Source: Modestobacter marinus | Lineage (GTDB): Bacteria > Actinomycetota > Actinomycetes > Mycobacteriales > Geodermatophilaceae | NCBI RefSeq assembly: GCF_011758655.1 | Contig: NZ_JAAMPA010000001.1 | Coordinates: 806,001-870,000 of the forward strand | Reading direction: 5' to 3' | Length of the DNA: 64,000 nt | Part shown: in pieces, positions 50,748 through 59,986 of the stretch | How the letters are laid out: each line of letters starts with the position of its first letter | Numbering within the stretch: position 1 is the first letter of the stretch | Translations under genes and position numbers: made by a program | Notes under the pieces: model-generated | The model's database searches: none | The model's input: only the letters and a program-made list of their open reading frames with translations | Told to the model about the DNA's origin: nothing

Positions 50748-52550
50748 TTGTCACTGCCGAAGCAGTGGCCGACCCCGACCCGGGTCGTCCGGCGCTACAC
50801 GACCGCGTGGCAACAGTTCGGTCCCTTCCTCGGCTCGTCGAAGTCGCGCATCGCGGTGATGGCCGGCGGCTCGGTGGTCGCCGGTCTGGTCGAGGCCGTG
50901 CTGCTGGCCCTGGTCGCCTCCCTCGCCACCGCGCTCTCGCAAGGGCAGACGCAGGTCGACGCCCTCCCCGGCCCGCTCGAGTTCGAGGCACCGCTGCTCG
51001 TCCTCTGCCTGGTGGGCATGGGGGTGGCCGTCTTCCGCGGCGCGCTGCAGGTCTGGCTGGCCTACGTCCCCGCGTCGATGAGCGCAGCGGTGATGGCCAA
51101 CCTCCGCCGTGACCTGTTCGAGCGGTTCACCTCGGCGTCCTGGAAGATCCAGTCGGCCGAGCGTGACGGGCACTTCCAGTCCCTGATGACCACCCAGGCG
51201 ATCCAGGCCTCGGCGGCGGTCACCACCCTCTCCGAGGGCATCAGCGCCGTCCTGATGTTCTTCACGCTGCTCGCCTCCGCCTTCCTGCTCAGCGCCCCGA
51301 CGGCGCTGATCCTCATCGGCGCCTCGGCGGTCCTGTTCGTGATGCTGGCCCCGCTGGCCCGCCGCCAGCGCGGCCACGCCCGGGCGCTGAGCGCGGAGAA
51401 CGTCGAGTACGCCAAGGGCGTGCAGGAGATGGTCCAGCTGGCCGAGGAGACGCAGGTCTTCGGCGCCAGCCGGGCCTACCGCGAGGCGGTCGAGGGGATG
51501 ATCCAGGAGGTCCGTCGTCCGCTCCTGCAGACGCGCTTCCTCAACCGGGCCGTGCCGGCGCTGTACCAGAGCGTGGCGTTCTTCCTGCTGCTCCTCGCCC
51601 TCACGATCGTCTTCCTCTCCGGGGCGACGGCGATCGGCGAGCTCGGTGCGGTGGTCCTCATCCTCATCCGGTCGCTGACCTTCGGGCAGCGGATCCAGGC
51701 CTCCTCCACCCGGATGAACGAGCTGATCCCCTACATGGGCCGGCTGCGCCGGGCGCTGGACCACTACGCCGACCACACCCGGCAGGACGGCGACCAGCCG
51801 CTGTCCCGCATCGAGCGGCTCGGCATGTCCCACGTGGACTTCGGCTACGACGCCAAGACCCCCGTCCTGCACGACGTCTCCTTCGAGGCCAGCCGCGGCG
51901 AGGTGATCGGCATCGTCGGCCCGTCCGGGGCGGGGAAGTCCTCCATCGTGCAGCTGCTGCTGCGCCTCCGGCTGCCCACCAGCGGCACCGTCACGGTCAA
52001 CGACCAGGACGGCCGCGACTTCCGCCTCGAGGACTGGCGGCACCGGGTCTCCTACGTGCCGCAGAGCCCGCAGCTGCTCTGGGGCACCGTCGCCGACAAC
52101 ATCCGCTTCTACCGCGACGACATCTCCGACGCCGACGTCGAGGAGGCCGCCCGCAAGGCCTCGCTGCACGAGGAGATCCTCAGCTGGCCGAAGGGCTACC
52201 AGACGGTCATCGGGCAGCGCGCGGCGGCGATTTCCGGCGGCCAGCGCCAGCGGCTGTGCCTGGCGCGCGCCCTGGCCGGGCGGCCCGACGTGCTGATCCT
52301 CGACGAGCCGACCAGCGCGCTGGACGTCAAGAGCGAGCAGGCGGTCCAGGAGTCCCTGGCCCGGATGAAGGGCGAGGTCCTGCTGCTGCTCGTCGCGCAC
52401 CGGGTGTCCACCCTGTCGATCTGCGACCGGGTCATGGTGATGGGCGACGGCCGGCTCCAGGGCATCGCCGAGCCCGAGGTCCTGCTGCGCGACAACGACT
52501 TCTTCCGGGAGATCACCGAGATCTCGCAGGCCGGGCACAGCGTCCCCTGA
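50748..52550 (+). CDS. ABC exporter, fused permease-ATPase (MsbA/PglK-like)
   Basis: A 600-aa half-transporter. Six membrane segments lie in about 35-330, followed by the nucleotide-binding domain: Walker A GPSGAGKSS, Q-loop YVPQSPQLLWG, signature ISGGQRQRL, Walker B VLILDEPTSALD and H-loop LLVAHR. The TTG start has AGGAGAG 5 nt before it. Such exporters move lipid-linked glycans or lipids; with two Wzx-like proteins also present, it may serve a separate polymer or a lipid intermediate. Two terminators follow. Confidence 0.9.
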   Translation: MSLPKQWPTPTRVVRRYTTAWQQFGPFLGSSKSRIAVMAGGSVVAGLVEAVLLALVASLATALSQGQTQVDALPGPLEFEAPLLVLCLVGMGVAVFRGALQVWLAYVPASMSAAVMANLRRDLFERFTSASWKIQSAERDGHFQSLMTTQAIQASAAVTTLSEGISAVLMFFTLLASAFLLSAPTALILIGASAVLFVMLAPLARRQRGHARALSAENVEYAKGVQEMVQLAEETQVFGASRAYREAVEGMIQEVRRPLLQTRFLNRAVPALYQSVAFFLLLLALTIVFLSGATAIGELGAVVLILIRSLTFGQRIQASSTRMNELIPYMGRLRRALDHYADHTRQDGDQPLSRIERLGMSHVDFGYDAKTPVLHDVSFEASRGEVIGIVGPSGAGKSSIVQLLLRLRLPTSGTVTVNDQDGRDFRLEDWRHRVSYVPQSPQLLWGTVADNIRFYRDDISDADVEEAARKASLHEEILSWPKGYQTVIGQRAAAISGGQRQRLCLARALAGRPDVLILDEPTSALDVKSEQAVQESLARMKGEVLLLLVAHRVSTLSICDRVMVMGDGRLQGIAEPEVLLRDNDFFREITEISQAGHSVP

Positions 52551-52561
52551 TCCCGGCGGTG

Positions 52562-52589
52562 CGGTGACCTCCCGGGAGGGAGGTCACCG
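52562..52589. terminator. Hairpin after the ABC exporter
   Basis: Perfect 12-bp inverted repeat cggtgacctccc/gggaggtcaccg with a 4-nt loop (52562-52573, 52578-52589), beginning 12 bp after the stop. Confidence 0.85.
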
Positions 52590-52665
52590 AGCGTCGTCAC
52601 GGCAGGTCGCTGCTGCTGGTGAGCACGCGTCCGCGGGTCATCAGCGCGGCAGGTCACGCCGTCCG

Positions 52666-52707
52666 GCCGACCCTTGAGCCGCCTCACGGCGCGGCTCAAG
52701 GGTCGGC
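52666..52707. terminator. Second, longer hairpin after the ABC exporter
   Basis: Perfect 17-bp inverted repeat gccgacccttgagccgc/gcggctcaagggtcggc (52666-52682, 52691-52707) with an 8-nt loop. It is likely to insulate the exporter from the minus-strand glycosyltransferase operon. Confidence 0.85.
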
Positions 52708-53090
52708 GAGGCGGCTCATCCTGACCTTCCAGAGCCTTCCCGACCGTGCCGGTGGCACCACCTCACGGCGCTGGCGGAGCAACGTCACCTGGGTACGACC
52801 AGCGCGGGTGAGCAGACCGGCCCACGGGCCCGTTCCTGCGCCATCATCGACAGGTGTTCCAGGACCACGAGCCCGAATGCCCTCTCCACGAACCAGCGCA
52901 CTGGTTGCGGGCGGCCGCCGTGCACACCTAGGCCCTGGCCTCCTTCAGCGAGCTGCCCGCATCGCGACCGGCTCTACCGGCGAGCGTCCTGCCGGCCGCG
53001 GCACCGCCTGGAGAGGAGTGGGCCGTCGCCTGGTGCTCGTGCCGGCGCAGCACCCCGCCGCAGGGTGGCCGCGCGTAGGCCGTGCGGCGG
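52708..53090. other. Intergenic stretch, 383 bp
   Basis: Between the double terminator and the end of the minus-strand operon. Several short open frames exist on both strands but none has convincing composition or a recognised domain, and I see no transposase remnant. Together with 52551-52707 it makes a 540-bp gap, one of the larger ones in the window. Confidence 0.5.
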
Positions 53091-54101
53091 TCAGGGCCGG
53101 TCGGGGCGGGACAGCGACGTCCCGCTCTCCCCCGTGGTACCCGGGTCGACCTCCACCCGGGAGCGCGCAGCTGCCGCGACGACCTCCGGGCAGAGCTCGT
53201 CGACCTCGACGGCGAAGCCGATCCCGCTGCTCTTCATCAGCCCGGCCAGCTGCTGCTGGTGGTCGTCGACGTGCTCGCCACGGAACCGGCGGCGCACGAC
53301 CGCGACCGGGGCGATCCCCATCTCGAGCAACCCGAGGACGCTGCCCACACCGGCGTGGGTGATCACCACGTCCGCGTCGCGCGCGCACTGGTCGAAGTCC
53401 TGGCCGGACAGCTCGTGGTGCACCCGGCCCGGCAGCTCGACCGCCGGCTCCGTCTCCCCCAGCTGCCAGACCGTGTGCTCGTCGGCCAGGCCCAGCTCCA
53501 GGATGCGGTCGATGATCGAGTGGAACGGGTAGCCGCGGAGCGTGCCCAGGGTGATGAACAGCCGGGCCGGCCCCTCGCTGCGCACCGGCCGGGGGACCAT
53601 CCGGAACGCCGAGAACACGCTCGGGTGGGTGCCCCACCGGCCCCCCGCCCAGGCGGGGTGCTGCGTCCGGAGCTCGGCGAAGCGCATCGCGGCCAGCACC
53701 CGTCCGCTGACCGAGGGCCCGTTCACCCGCGAGACGCTCTCGATGTAGAGCGACGGGATGCCGGCCAGCTGCGCGGCGGGCAGTGCGGCCAGGGCCAGCG
53801 CCGACCCGGTGCTCACCGCGGCGTCGAAGTGCTCGGACCGCAGCCGCGGCAGGATCGTCCGGAACGCACGGGCGATCTTCAGCCCCTCGCGCGGCCGGAT
53901 GTAGGGCACGTGCAGGACGTTCCGCCCCGCCAGCAGCGACTCGCTCTGAGCGGTGGGGAAGGTGATCCAGAGCGAGTCGTCGGACGCACCGAGCCCCGGG
54001 GCCAGGCGGACCAGCTGGGCCAGGTGCCCGCCGGTGGAGGCGGCCAGCACGAGCCGGCGGTCGGCGCCGGGCCGGAGCTCGGGCAGCTCTCGGGGGGACA
54101 T
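53091..54101 (-). CDS. PssD/PssE-like (GT28-type) glycosyltransferase in one chain
   Basis: A 336-aa enzyme in which both halves of Alg13/Alg14-type transferases are joined. The N-terminal half has LVLAASTGGHLAQLVRLAP (Alg14/PssD-like) and the C-terminal half has RLFITLGTLRGYPFHSIIDR and DVVITHAGVGSVLGLLEMG (Alg13/PssE-like, donor site). In many EPS loci these are two genes. It probably adds a glucuronosyl or other sugar to the lipid-linked unit. The start overlaps the acyltransferase stop (ATGATG around TGA), so the two are coupled. It is last in the minus-strand operon. Confidence 0.87.
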   Translation of the reverse strand: MSPRELPELRPGADRRLVLAASTGGHLAQLVRLAPGLGASDDSLWITFPTAQSESLLAGRNVLHVPYIRPREGLKIARAFRTILPRLRSEHFDAAVSTGSALALAALPAAQLAGIPSLYIESVSRVNGPSVSGRVLAAMRFAELRTQHPAWAGGRWGTHPSVFSAFRMVPRPVRSEGPARLFITLGTLRGYPFHSIIDRILELGLADEHTVWQLGETEPAVELPGRVHHELSGQDFDQCARDADVVITHAGVGSVLGLLEMGIAPVAVVRRRFRGEHVDDHQQQLAGLMKSSGIGFAVEVDELCPEVVAAAARSRVEVDPGTTGESGTSLSRPDRP

Positions 54102-55219
54102 CATTCCCTCACTTCGGTGGGCCGGGGCGACAGCTCGGTCGGCGGGGTGACCGCCTTCTCGGGGTCGTCCGGGGTGCGGTCCTGTGCCCCGCGGCGACGG
54201 GGGCCGCGGAGGAAGGCCGGTGGGGCGTACAGCCAGCGGACCCGGCTGGTGAGCCGGGCCAGGCCGAAGGACGCGAGGACGGTGAGGACGACCAGCGCGA
54301 CCTGCACGCCGACGTCGACCCACCGGGGCCACGCCGGTTCCAGCAGCGCGATCAGCGCGGTCGCCAGGACGATGACGTAGAGGTGCAGCAGGTACAGCTT
54401 CAGGCTGGCGGTGCCCATCGAGGTGAAGATGCCGAAGCCCGGCACCCGGACCAGGTAGCGGACGACCAGGATGCCGACGGCCACGGCGGCGAGCTGCCCG
54501 ACGAGCACCACGAGCGGCACCCAGCGGAAGCCCAGGACGATCAGCGCGGTGGACACGACCAGGACGGCGAAGGCGATCCCGAGGTGCACCGGCCGCGCCC
54601 GCTCGACGAGGTCCCGGATCTCCCGGGAGAACACCGCACCCAGGGTGAAGAAGAAGAACAGTGCGCCGACCCGGTTCCAGCCGATGTTGTGTGCGTCGAC
54701 CAGGCCACTGGTGAAGAGGGTCGACACCAGGCCCGAACCGGCCAGCTGCACCCAGATCGGCGCGCGGGCGATCAGCCAGCGGAAGAGGGTGAAGAGGAAG
54801 AGCGCGTAGAGGAACCAGTAGCTGCTGCTCGGCCAGAACAGGATGAGCGGCAGCGCCAGCGGGTCGGTCGCCGGGATCTCACCGAGCTCGCCGTTGAGCC
54901 CGGGGATGACGAAGTAGAAGATCGTCCGGATGACCGACCACAGCACGTAGAGGTACAGCAGCGGCAGCAGCCGCCGCTTCCACAACGCGCGGAACTTGGT
55001 CGCCCCGTGCCGGCCGGCGAAGATCCCGGCGATCAGGAAGAACGCCGGCATCGGGAAGAGCTCGAAGACGGCCTTGGCCCGGCCGAGCACGGCGTCGACG
55101 TCCGCCGTCTTCAGGTAGAGGGTCACGTGGTAGGCGATGACCATGAAGATGGCCAGGCCCTTGACGGGCTCGAGCCACGCGAACCGCCCCGTCGTCGGGG
55201 CAGTGCTCTGGGCGCTCAT
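54101..55219 (-). CDS. Acyltransferase 3 family membrane protein
   Basis: A 372-aa integral membrane protein with about ten segments. RFAWLEPVKGLAIFMVIAYH holds the family His near residue 31, and FPMPAFFLIAGIFAG follows. SYWFLYALFLFTLFRWL and LYLLHLYVIVLA are further AT3 features. The tail is cytoplasmic, basic and Pro-rich. It probably acylates EPS sugars. It follows a 151-bp gap with its own likely promoter, and its stop overlaps the next start. Confidence 0.88.
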   Translation of the reverse strand: MSAQSTAPTTGRFAWLEPVKGLAIFMVIAYHVTLYLKTADVDAVLGRAKAVFELFPMPAFFLIAGIFAGRHGATKFRALWKRRLLPLLYLYVLWSVIRTIFYFVIPGLNGELGEIPATDPLALPLILFWPSSSYWFLYALFLFTLFRWLIARAPIWVQLAGSGLVSTLFTSGLVDAHNIGWNRVGALFFFFTLGAVFSREIRDLVERARPVHLGIAFAVLVVSTALIVLGFRWVPLVVLVGQLAAVAVGILVVRYLVRVPGFGIFTSMGTASLKLYLLHLYVIVLATALIALLEPAWPRWVDVGVQVALVVLTVLASFGLARLTSRVRWLYAPPAFLRGPRRRGAQDRTPDDPEKAVTPPTELSPRPTEVRE

Positions 55220-55304
55220 CGAGGATCCGTTCTTCCTACGGCCTGGTCCGTCGCCCGACCGTGTCCGGTCACCCGGACCCGCGGGAACCCGCGAGTCCGC
55301 CGGG

Positions 55305-55310
55305 ACCCTA
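55305..55310 (-). promoter_or_regulatory. -10 box (TAGGGT) before the acyltransferase
   Basis: On the minus strand TTAGGGT lies about 85 nt before the acyltransferase ATG in the only sizeable gap of the operon. TAGGGT is also found upstream of the genes at 12523 and 50748. The -35 element is not clear. Confidence 0.4.
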
Positions 55311-55370
55311 ACAGCCGGTACACCGACGGTACGGGGATCGGGACGGTCGTACGCCTGACCGAGGGCAGGT

Positions 55371-55943
55371 TCACTCCACCGTGGAAGTGGTCGGCTCCGC
55401 CGGGGCGGTGGTCGGCTCCGCCGGGGCGGGTGCGGGTCCGGTTCCCGACGAGTCGAGGCGGCGGATCAGCCGCGCCGGCACCCCGCCGTAGACGGCGTCC
55501 GGCTGGGTGTCGCCGCTGACCAGGGCGCCGGCGGCGATGACCGAGCCCGCCCCGATGGTCACCCCGCCCAGGACGGTGACGCCGGCGCCGAGCCAGGCGC
55601 CGTCCCCAATCGTGATCGGGGCGCTGACCGGCGCCCCGGCGCGCTGCTCCCGCGGCCCGACGTCGTGGGAGGTGGGCAGCAGGCTGACCCCGGGGCCGAG
55701 GTGGACCCGGTCGCCGATGACGATGCGGGCGTTGGCCCCGATCGTGGCGTTGACGTTGACGAACGCCCCCCGGCCGATCTCCAGGTGGTCGACGCCGCCG
55801 ACGAAGCGGATCCACGGGTAGACGCGGGCACTGCCGTGCACCCGGACGCCCAGCGCCCGGAGCAGCCGCGCCCGGGTACGGGGAGCCCAGACCGGGCTGC
55901 CGGCCACCGTGCTGGCCAGTGCGCCGCGCATCCTGCCGCTCAT
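55371..55943 (-). CDS. Left-handed beta-helix (hexapeptide) acetyltransferase
   Basis: A 190-aa cytoplasmic enzyme of the WcaB/WcaF-like group. Hexapeptide repeats run through HLEIGRGAFVNVNATIGANA and PITIGDGAWLGAGVTVLGGV to GAGSVIAAGALVSGD, with the catalytic-type His in LLPTSHDVG. It transfers acetyl from acetyl-CoA to a sugar. The C-terminal tail is a Pro/Ala/Glu/Thr run with a 21-bp direct repeat (55389-55429 region) unlike the rest of the protein. It abuts the pyruvyltransferase-like gene with no gap. Confidence 0.9.
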   Translation of the reverse strand: MSGRMRGALASTVAGSPVWAPRTRARLLRALGVRVHGSARVYPWIRFVGGVDHLEIGRGAFVNVNATIGANARIVIGDRVHLGPGVSLLPTSHDVGPREQRAGAPVSAPITIGDGAWLGAGVTVLGGVTIGAGSVIAAGALVSGDTQPDAVYGGVPARLIRRLDSSGTGPAPAPAEPTTAPAEPTTSTVE

Positions 55944-57197
55944 CTAGGCCTGCCCGGTGGGGACGGAGGCCAGCAGGTCGGCCGTGTTGCGCTGCCCCAT
56001 CGCCACGACGCCCGGGAGCGCCTGCCGGATGGACTGCCGGGCTGCCGAGTCCTCGGGGAGGACGCGGTCGATCACCTCGGCGACGACCGCCGAGAAGCCG
56101 GGGACGGCGTCGATGCGCAGCTCGGGCGTCCCGAACAGCTGCATCAGGCCCTCGACCTTGCCCTGGGACGCCAGGGTCAGCGCCGGGACGCCGTTCAGCA
56201 GCGACATCACCGCCAGGTGCATCCGCCCGGTGACCGTGACGCTCGCCCGGGCGGTCAGCCCGCGGACCTGCGCCGGGGACAGGATCGAGGGCACGCCGCT
56301 CACGTCGGGCAGCTCACCCACCCGCGCCATGAGGGCGGCGCAGGGCGCCATGTCGCCGCTCTGCTCCCGGTCGACGTGCGGGATGACCAGCACGTGCAGG
56401 CCACGGCCGCGCAGGTGCTCCACGATCCGGACGTACTCCTCGGTCTGGTCGACCCGGTCGGCGAGCAGCCCGCTGACGTTGACCAGCGCGACCGGCCGGG
56501 TGACGTCCCGCAGCAGCTCGTCGGCCGCCGACCCGTCCACGGTCCGGGCGGCGAAGACGACGTCCGCCACCTCCTCGACCGGTGCGATCCCGTCCGCGCG
56601 GGCGCGCTCGGCGGAGATGGGGTCGCGCAGCAGGAGCCGGACCCCGTCGCGCGCCGCGCCGGCCAGCGACCGCCGGGCCGCGACCCGGGCCCGGTCGCTC
56701 CAGCTGAAGCCGATGATCCGGGTGTCGACCCCGGCGCGGGCGGCCGCCCGGGCGAGGTTGGACCGGCGGACCGACGCCGGCAGCGAGTACCGGCCGTCCA
56801 TCACGTCCGCGCCCAGGACGGACAGCTGGGCCGCACCCGCGAGCGCGCGGCCGAACGCGGCCACCGAGGCCCGGTGGTCGGCGCCGGTCCCGTAGACCAG
56901 GTGCGGGATCTCCAGGACCTCCACCCGCTGCCGGAACTCCTCGGGCAGTTCCACCGCGGCGGGGTCGGGCACGACCAGGGTCACCGGCCCGGCGGTGTTC
57001 TCCAGCACCGACTCGAGCATCGCCTGGTCCCCGACGTTGCCGCCGCCGGGTGCGGCGAGGAGCAGGTGCCGGCCGCGGACGCGCGGCTCCGCACGCACCC
57101 GGGACCGGATGATCCGGCGGTCGACGAGGCTGGGCAGCCCCGATGCCACCACCGCCCGTCGCCAGATCCGGTGCGCGCGCTCGATGGCCTTGGTCAT
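55944..57197 (-). CDS. Polysaccharide pyruvyl transferase-like protein
   Basis: A 417-aa cytoplasmic protein. HLLLAAPGGGNVGDQAML is the N-terminal Gly-rich motif of the family. LLRDPISAERARADG, VNVSGLL, VIPHVDREQSGD and VTGRMHLAVMSLLNGVPAL follow in order, the last holding the conserved His. It probably places pyruvate ketals on EPS sugars, adding negative charge. The ATG overlaps the flippase stop by 4 nt. The product assignment is by family; some members act differently. Confidence 0.87.
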   Translation of the reverse strand: MTKAIERAHRIWRRAVVASGLPSLVDRRIIRSRVRAEPRVRGRHLLLAAPGGGNVGDQAMLESVLENTAGPVTLVVPDPAAVELPEEFRQRVEVLEIPHLVYGTGADHRASVAAFGRALAGAAQLSVLGADVMDGRYSLPASVRRSNLARAAARAGVDTRIIGFSWSDRARVAARRSLAGAARDGVRLLLRDPISAERARADGIAPVEEVADVVFAARTVDGSAADELLRDVTRPVALVNVSGLLADRVDQTEEYVRIVEHLRGRGLHVLVIPHVDREQSGDMAPCAALMARVGELPDVSGVPSILSPAQVRGLTARASVTVTGRMHLAVMSLLNGVPALTLASQGKVEGLMQLFGTPELRIDAVPGFSAVVAEVIDRVLPEDSAARQSIRQALPGVVAMGQRNTADLLASVPTGQA

Positions 57198-58804
57198 GGG
57201 TCCATACCCGCCTTCGGGGTCGTGATCGGGTCGGTGGGAGCCGCACCGGTGAGGCTCAGGGGGGCCGGGCCGGGAGGCACGCCGACGGGCGCGCCGTCGT
57301 CCTCCGGCGGACGGGTGGCCGGACGGCCGGAGCCGCGCCGGAGGGACCTGCGCATCCCGGCGATCCCCCGCAGGTCGCGCCGGAACGTCGGCCAGACGAG
57401 CGCGGCGAGGGCGGTCGCGCCGAGGACGGCGAGCACGCCGACGACCAGGCGCAGCGCGTGCGCGTCGTCCGGCAGCGCGACCGTGGACAGGAACGAGAGG
57501 GCCGACGCCACGCTGAAGACCAGCCCGGTGCGGAGCCCGTTGCGGAACATCCGCCCGGCGGGGGCGTCGGAGACGCGGGCGATCCAGACCAGCGCCACCG
57601 GCCACGCCAACGCCACCCCGACCGCGTAGCCCACCGCCACGCCCAGCAGCCCCCAGGTGGAGCCGACCACGATGACGACCGCCATCACCGGCCTGGTCAC
57701 CAGGGCGTAGACGAACTGCGTCCGGGTCAGCCCCTTGGCCAGGAAGACCCAGGAGACGGCGTAGGTGGCGGCCTGGAAGAACCCGGCGACGAGCAGCACC
57801 TGGAAGACCGGCACCGCCTCCGTCCACTGCGGCCCGAGCATCACGAACACCACGGACTCGGCCTGCGCGAAGAGCACCGCGAAGAGGCCGCCGATGAGGG
57901 TGAGCAGCGCGACCTGGCCGAAGCTGATGAACTCGGCGAACCGCTTCCGGTCGTCCTGCAGCCGGGAGAGGACCGGCAGGGCCACGCGCGTGGACGGCGC
58001 CTGGACCTGCAGCAACGGCATCATGACCAGCTGGAAGGCGCGGTTGTAGAGGCCGACGGGCGCCGCACCGTAGCGCGCACCGAGGACGAGGGTGTCCATG
58101 TTGCGGCCCAGGTAGTTGAGCAGGTGCGAGCCGAGCAGCGGCATGCCGTAGCCGATGAAGGGGCGGACGGACGCGCTCCGGTCCACCCGGCCCGGCAGCC
58201 ACCGGTTGGTGGCGACCAGGAACACCTGTGCGACCAGCCCCTGGGTGAGCTGCTGGGCGACCAGCGCCCAGTAGCCGGCGCCGAGGACGGCGAGCACGAT
58301 GCCGACGGCGACGCCGGCGACCTGCCCGCCGATCTCGGAGAGCGCGAGCTTGCCGAAGCGCAGGTGCCGGGTGTGCATCGCCCGGTACTGGGTGGACACC
58401 CCGTTCAGCAGGAACGTGGCCGACATGACGACGGTGACGAGGGTCAGCCGGTCGTCGTCGAAGGCCAGCGCCACCAGCGGCGACGCGGCGCAGACCAGCA
58501 CGGCCAGGACGGCGCCGATGCCGGTGTTGAGCCAGAAGAGGTTGTCCCGCTGCCCGTCGGAGAGCGTCTTGGCCTGGACGGCGGCCGAGGAGAGACCGAA
58601 GTCCCGGAACAGCTCGCCGAAGCCGACGATCAGCGTCACGATCGCGAGGAGGCCGTAGTCCTCGGGGTCGAGCAGCCGGGCCAGGACGGCGATGCCCACC
58701 AGCTGGACGAGCACGCGGAGCCCCTGCCCGCCCAGGGTGACGGCGGCACCCCGGGAGGCTCGTGCACCGAGCCCCTGCCCCTCCCCCGCGGTGGGCCCGG
58801 TCAC
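57194..58804 (-). CDS. Wzx/WzxC-type flippase
   Basis: A 536-aa protein with 13-14 membrane segments, opening with SRGAAVTLGGQGLRVLVQLVGI and ARLLDPEDYGLLAIVTLIVG, both typical of lipopolysaccharide/colanic acid flippases. The last 50 residues are a Pro-rich cytoplasmic tail. It should flip lipid-linked units for this operon's polymer. It overlaps both neighbours by 4 nt (GTGA and ATGA). Its sequence differs from the flippase at 23185. Confidence 0.92.
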   Translation of the reverse strand: MTGPTAGEGQGLGARASRGAAVTLGGQGLRVLVQLVGIAVLARLLDPEDYGLLAIVTLIVGFGELFRDFGLSSAAVQAKTLSDGQRDNLFWLNTGIGAVLAVLVCAASPLVALAFDDDRLTLVTVVMSATFLLNGVSTQYRAMHTRHLRFGKLALSEIGGQVAGVAVGIVLAVLGAGYWALVAQQLTQGLVAQVFLVATNRWLPGRVDRSASVRPFIGYGMPLLGSHLLNYLGRNMDTLVLGARYGAAPVGLYNRAFQLVMMPLLQVQAPSTRVALPVLSRLQDDRKRFAEFISFGQVALLTLIGGLFAVLFAQAESVVFVMLGPQWTEAVPVFQVLLVAGFFQAATYAVSWVFLAKGLTRTQFVYALVTRPVMAVVIVVGSTWGLLGVAVGYAVGVALAWPVALVWIARVSDAPAGRMFRNGLRTGLVFSVASALSFLSTVALPDDAHALRLVVGVLAVLGATALAALVWPTFRRDLRGIAGMRRSLRRGSGRPATRPPEDDGAPVGVPPGPAPLSLTGAAPTDPITTPKAGMDP

Positions 58805-59850
58805 CCTCGCCCGCTGAGCACTCGGGCCCGTCGGTAGGCGTCGCGGTGGTGGAGCCCGATCCGCTCCCAGTCGCGGTCGTCGAGCCGCGGCTCCCCGCCC
58901 CGGCGGGCCGCGGTGGCGGCGATCGCCTCCTCGAGCACCTGCGGGGTCAGCTCACCGGGGTACTGCAGGATCCACCCGGGGCCCACCTCCTCCGACAGCG
59001 CCGCGTTGGTCGGCGACTCCGGCACGAGGACCGGCCGCCCCAGGGACAGCGCCGCGAAGAGGGACCCCGAGTTGTGCATGCTCCCGCGGTAGGGCAGGAC
59101 CACCAGCTGCGAACAGCAGATCTCCTCGACCAGCTCCTGGTCGCTCACCAGGCGGAGCAGGGTGTCGATGCGGGGGTCGCCCGCGGACCTCTCGTGCACC
59201 AGCTCGGCCTGGCCCGGGTGCGGGTTGCCGACGATCCGCAGCCGCAGGTCGGCGCGGTCGATGCCGCGGAAGGCGTCGATGAGGACGTCGACGCCCTTGT
59301 ACGGCCGGATGATGCCGAAGTACAGGAGCCGCCCCGGCTGCGCCTCGGGCTGCGGGTACTGGGCGAAGGGCTGCCGGTAGTGCCCGTGCGGGATCGTCAC
59401 CGTCTCGCGCCCGGCGGTGACCGGGCTGGCCGGGTTGAGCCGGATCACCAGGTCGACGTGCCTGTAAAACCGGTCCAGCGACCGGTGGTCGGACCGGCTG
59501 CCCTGCTCGTGCGGGCTGAGGTTGTGCGCCGTCCACACCAGCGGGATCCGCCGCACCCGCAGGCGCAGGAGCAGCAGCTCCAGCAGCCGGCGCTTGACGA
59601 ACCGCAGCCACGGCCGCCGGCTGTCGCGGATGAGCAGCTCCGGCCAGTGCACGTGCAGCACGTCGTACCGGCCGAACAGCCCCGTCTGCCAGTCGAAGAA
59701 GCGGACGTCGACGTCCGGCGCCGCGCCCTGGACCATCTGGTCGGCGTACTGCGTGGTGCCGTCCGGCTCGCGCAGGGAGTGCAGCACCACCAGGCGACGG
59801 TCGGCGTCGGCCCGGGGGACGGACGGCTGCGGAGCCCGGCGGCCGATCAC
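58801..59850 (-). CDS. GT-B fold glycosyltransferase
   Basis: A 349-aa cytoplasmic enzyme. The N-terminal half has DVLHVHWPELLIRDSRR and LVWTAHNLSPHEQ, a pattern seen in glycosyltransferases of EPS loci related to family 4. The donor half has LLYFGIIRPYKGVDVLIDAF and SGSLFAALSLGRPVLVPES, without the exact E-x7-E. The GTG start is at 59850. It overlaps the flippase start by 4 nt and begins the operon; a 136-bp gap separates it from the Tat hydrolase gene upstream. Confidence 0.88.
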   Translation of the reverse strand: MIGRRAPQPSVPRADADRRLVVLHSLREPDGTTQYADQMVQGAAPDVDVRFFDWQTGLFGRYDVLHVHWPELLIRDSRRPWLRFVKRRLLELLLLRLRVRRIPLVWTAHNLSPHEQGSRSDHRSLDRFYRHVDLVIRLNPASPVTAGRETVTIPHGHYRQPFAQYPQPEAQPGRLLYFGIIRPYKGVDVLIDAFRGIDRADLRLRIVGNPHPGQAELVHERSAGDPRIDTLLRLVSDQELVEEICCSQLVVLPYRGSMHNSGSLFAALSLGRPVLVPESPTNAALSEEVGPGWILQYPGELTPQVLEEAIAATAARRGGEPRLDDRDWERIGLHHRDAYRRARVLSGRG

Positions 59851-59986
59851 GACGGGCCCTGCCCGTCTCCGGGCACCGCACCGTCCGGCCGGCCGGGGAC
59901 CGCTCCCCGCGCGGTCACGGGGAGGACCGCCTGCCGGTCGGCAGACGAGGGGTCGGTGCGAGGGACATCAGGCCGGGAGCGGACGC

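Noticed and set aside
52854-52931. 25-codon plus-strand frame in the large gap after the ABC exporter
   Set aside because: Too short, no ribosome binding site or -10 box at the right distance, no recognised family.
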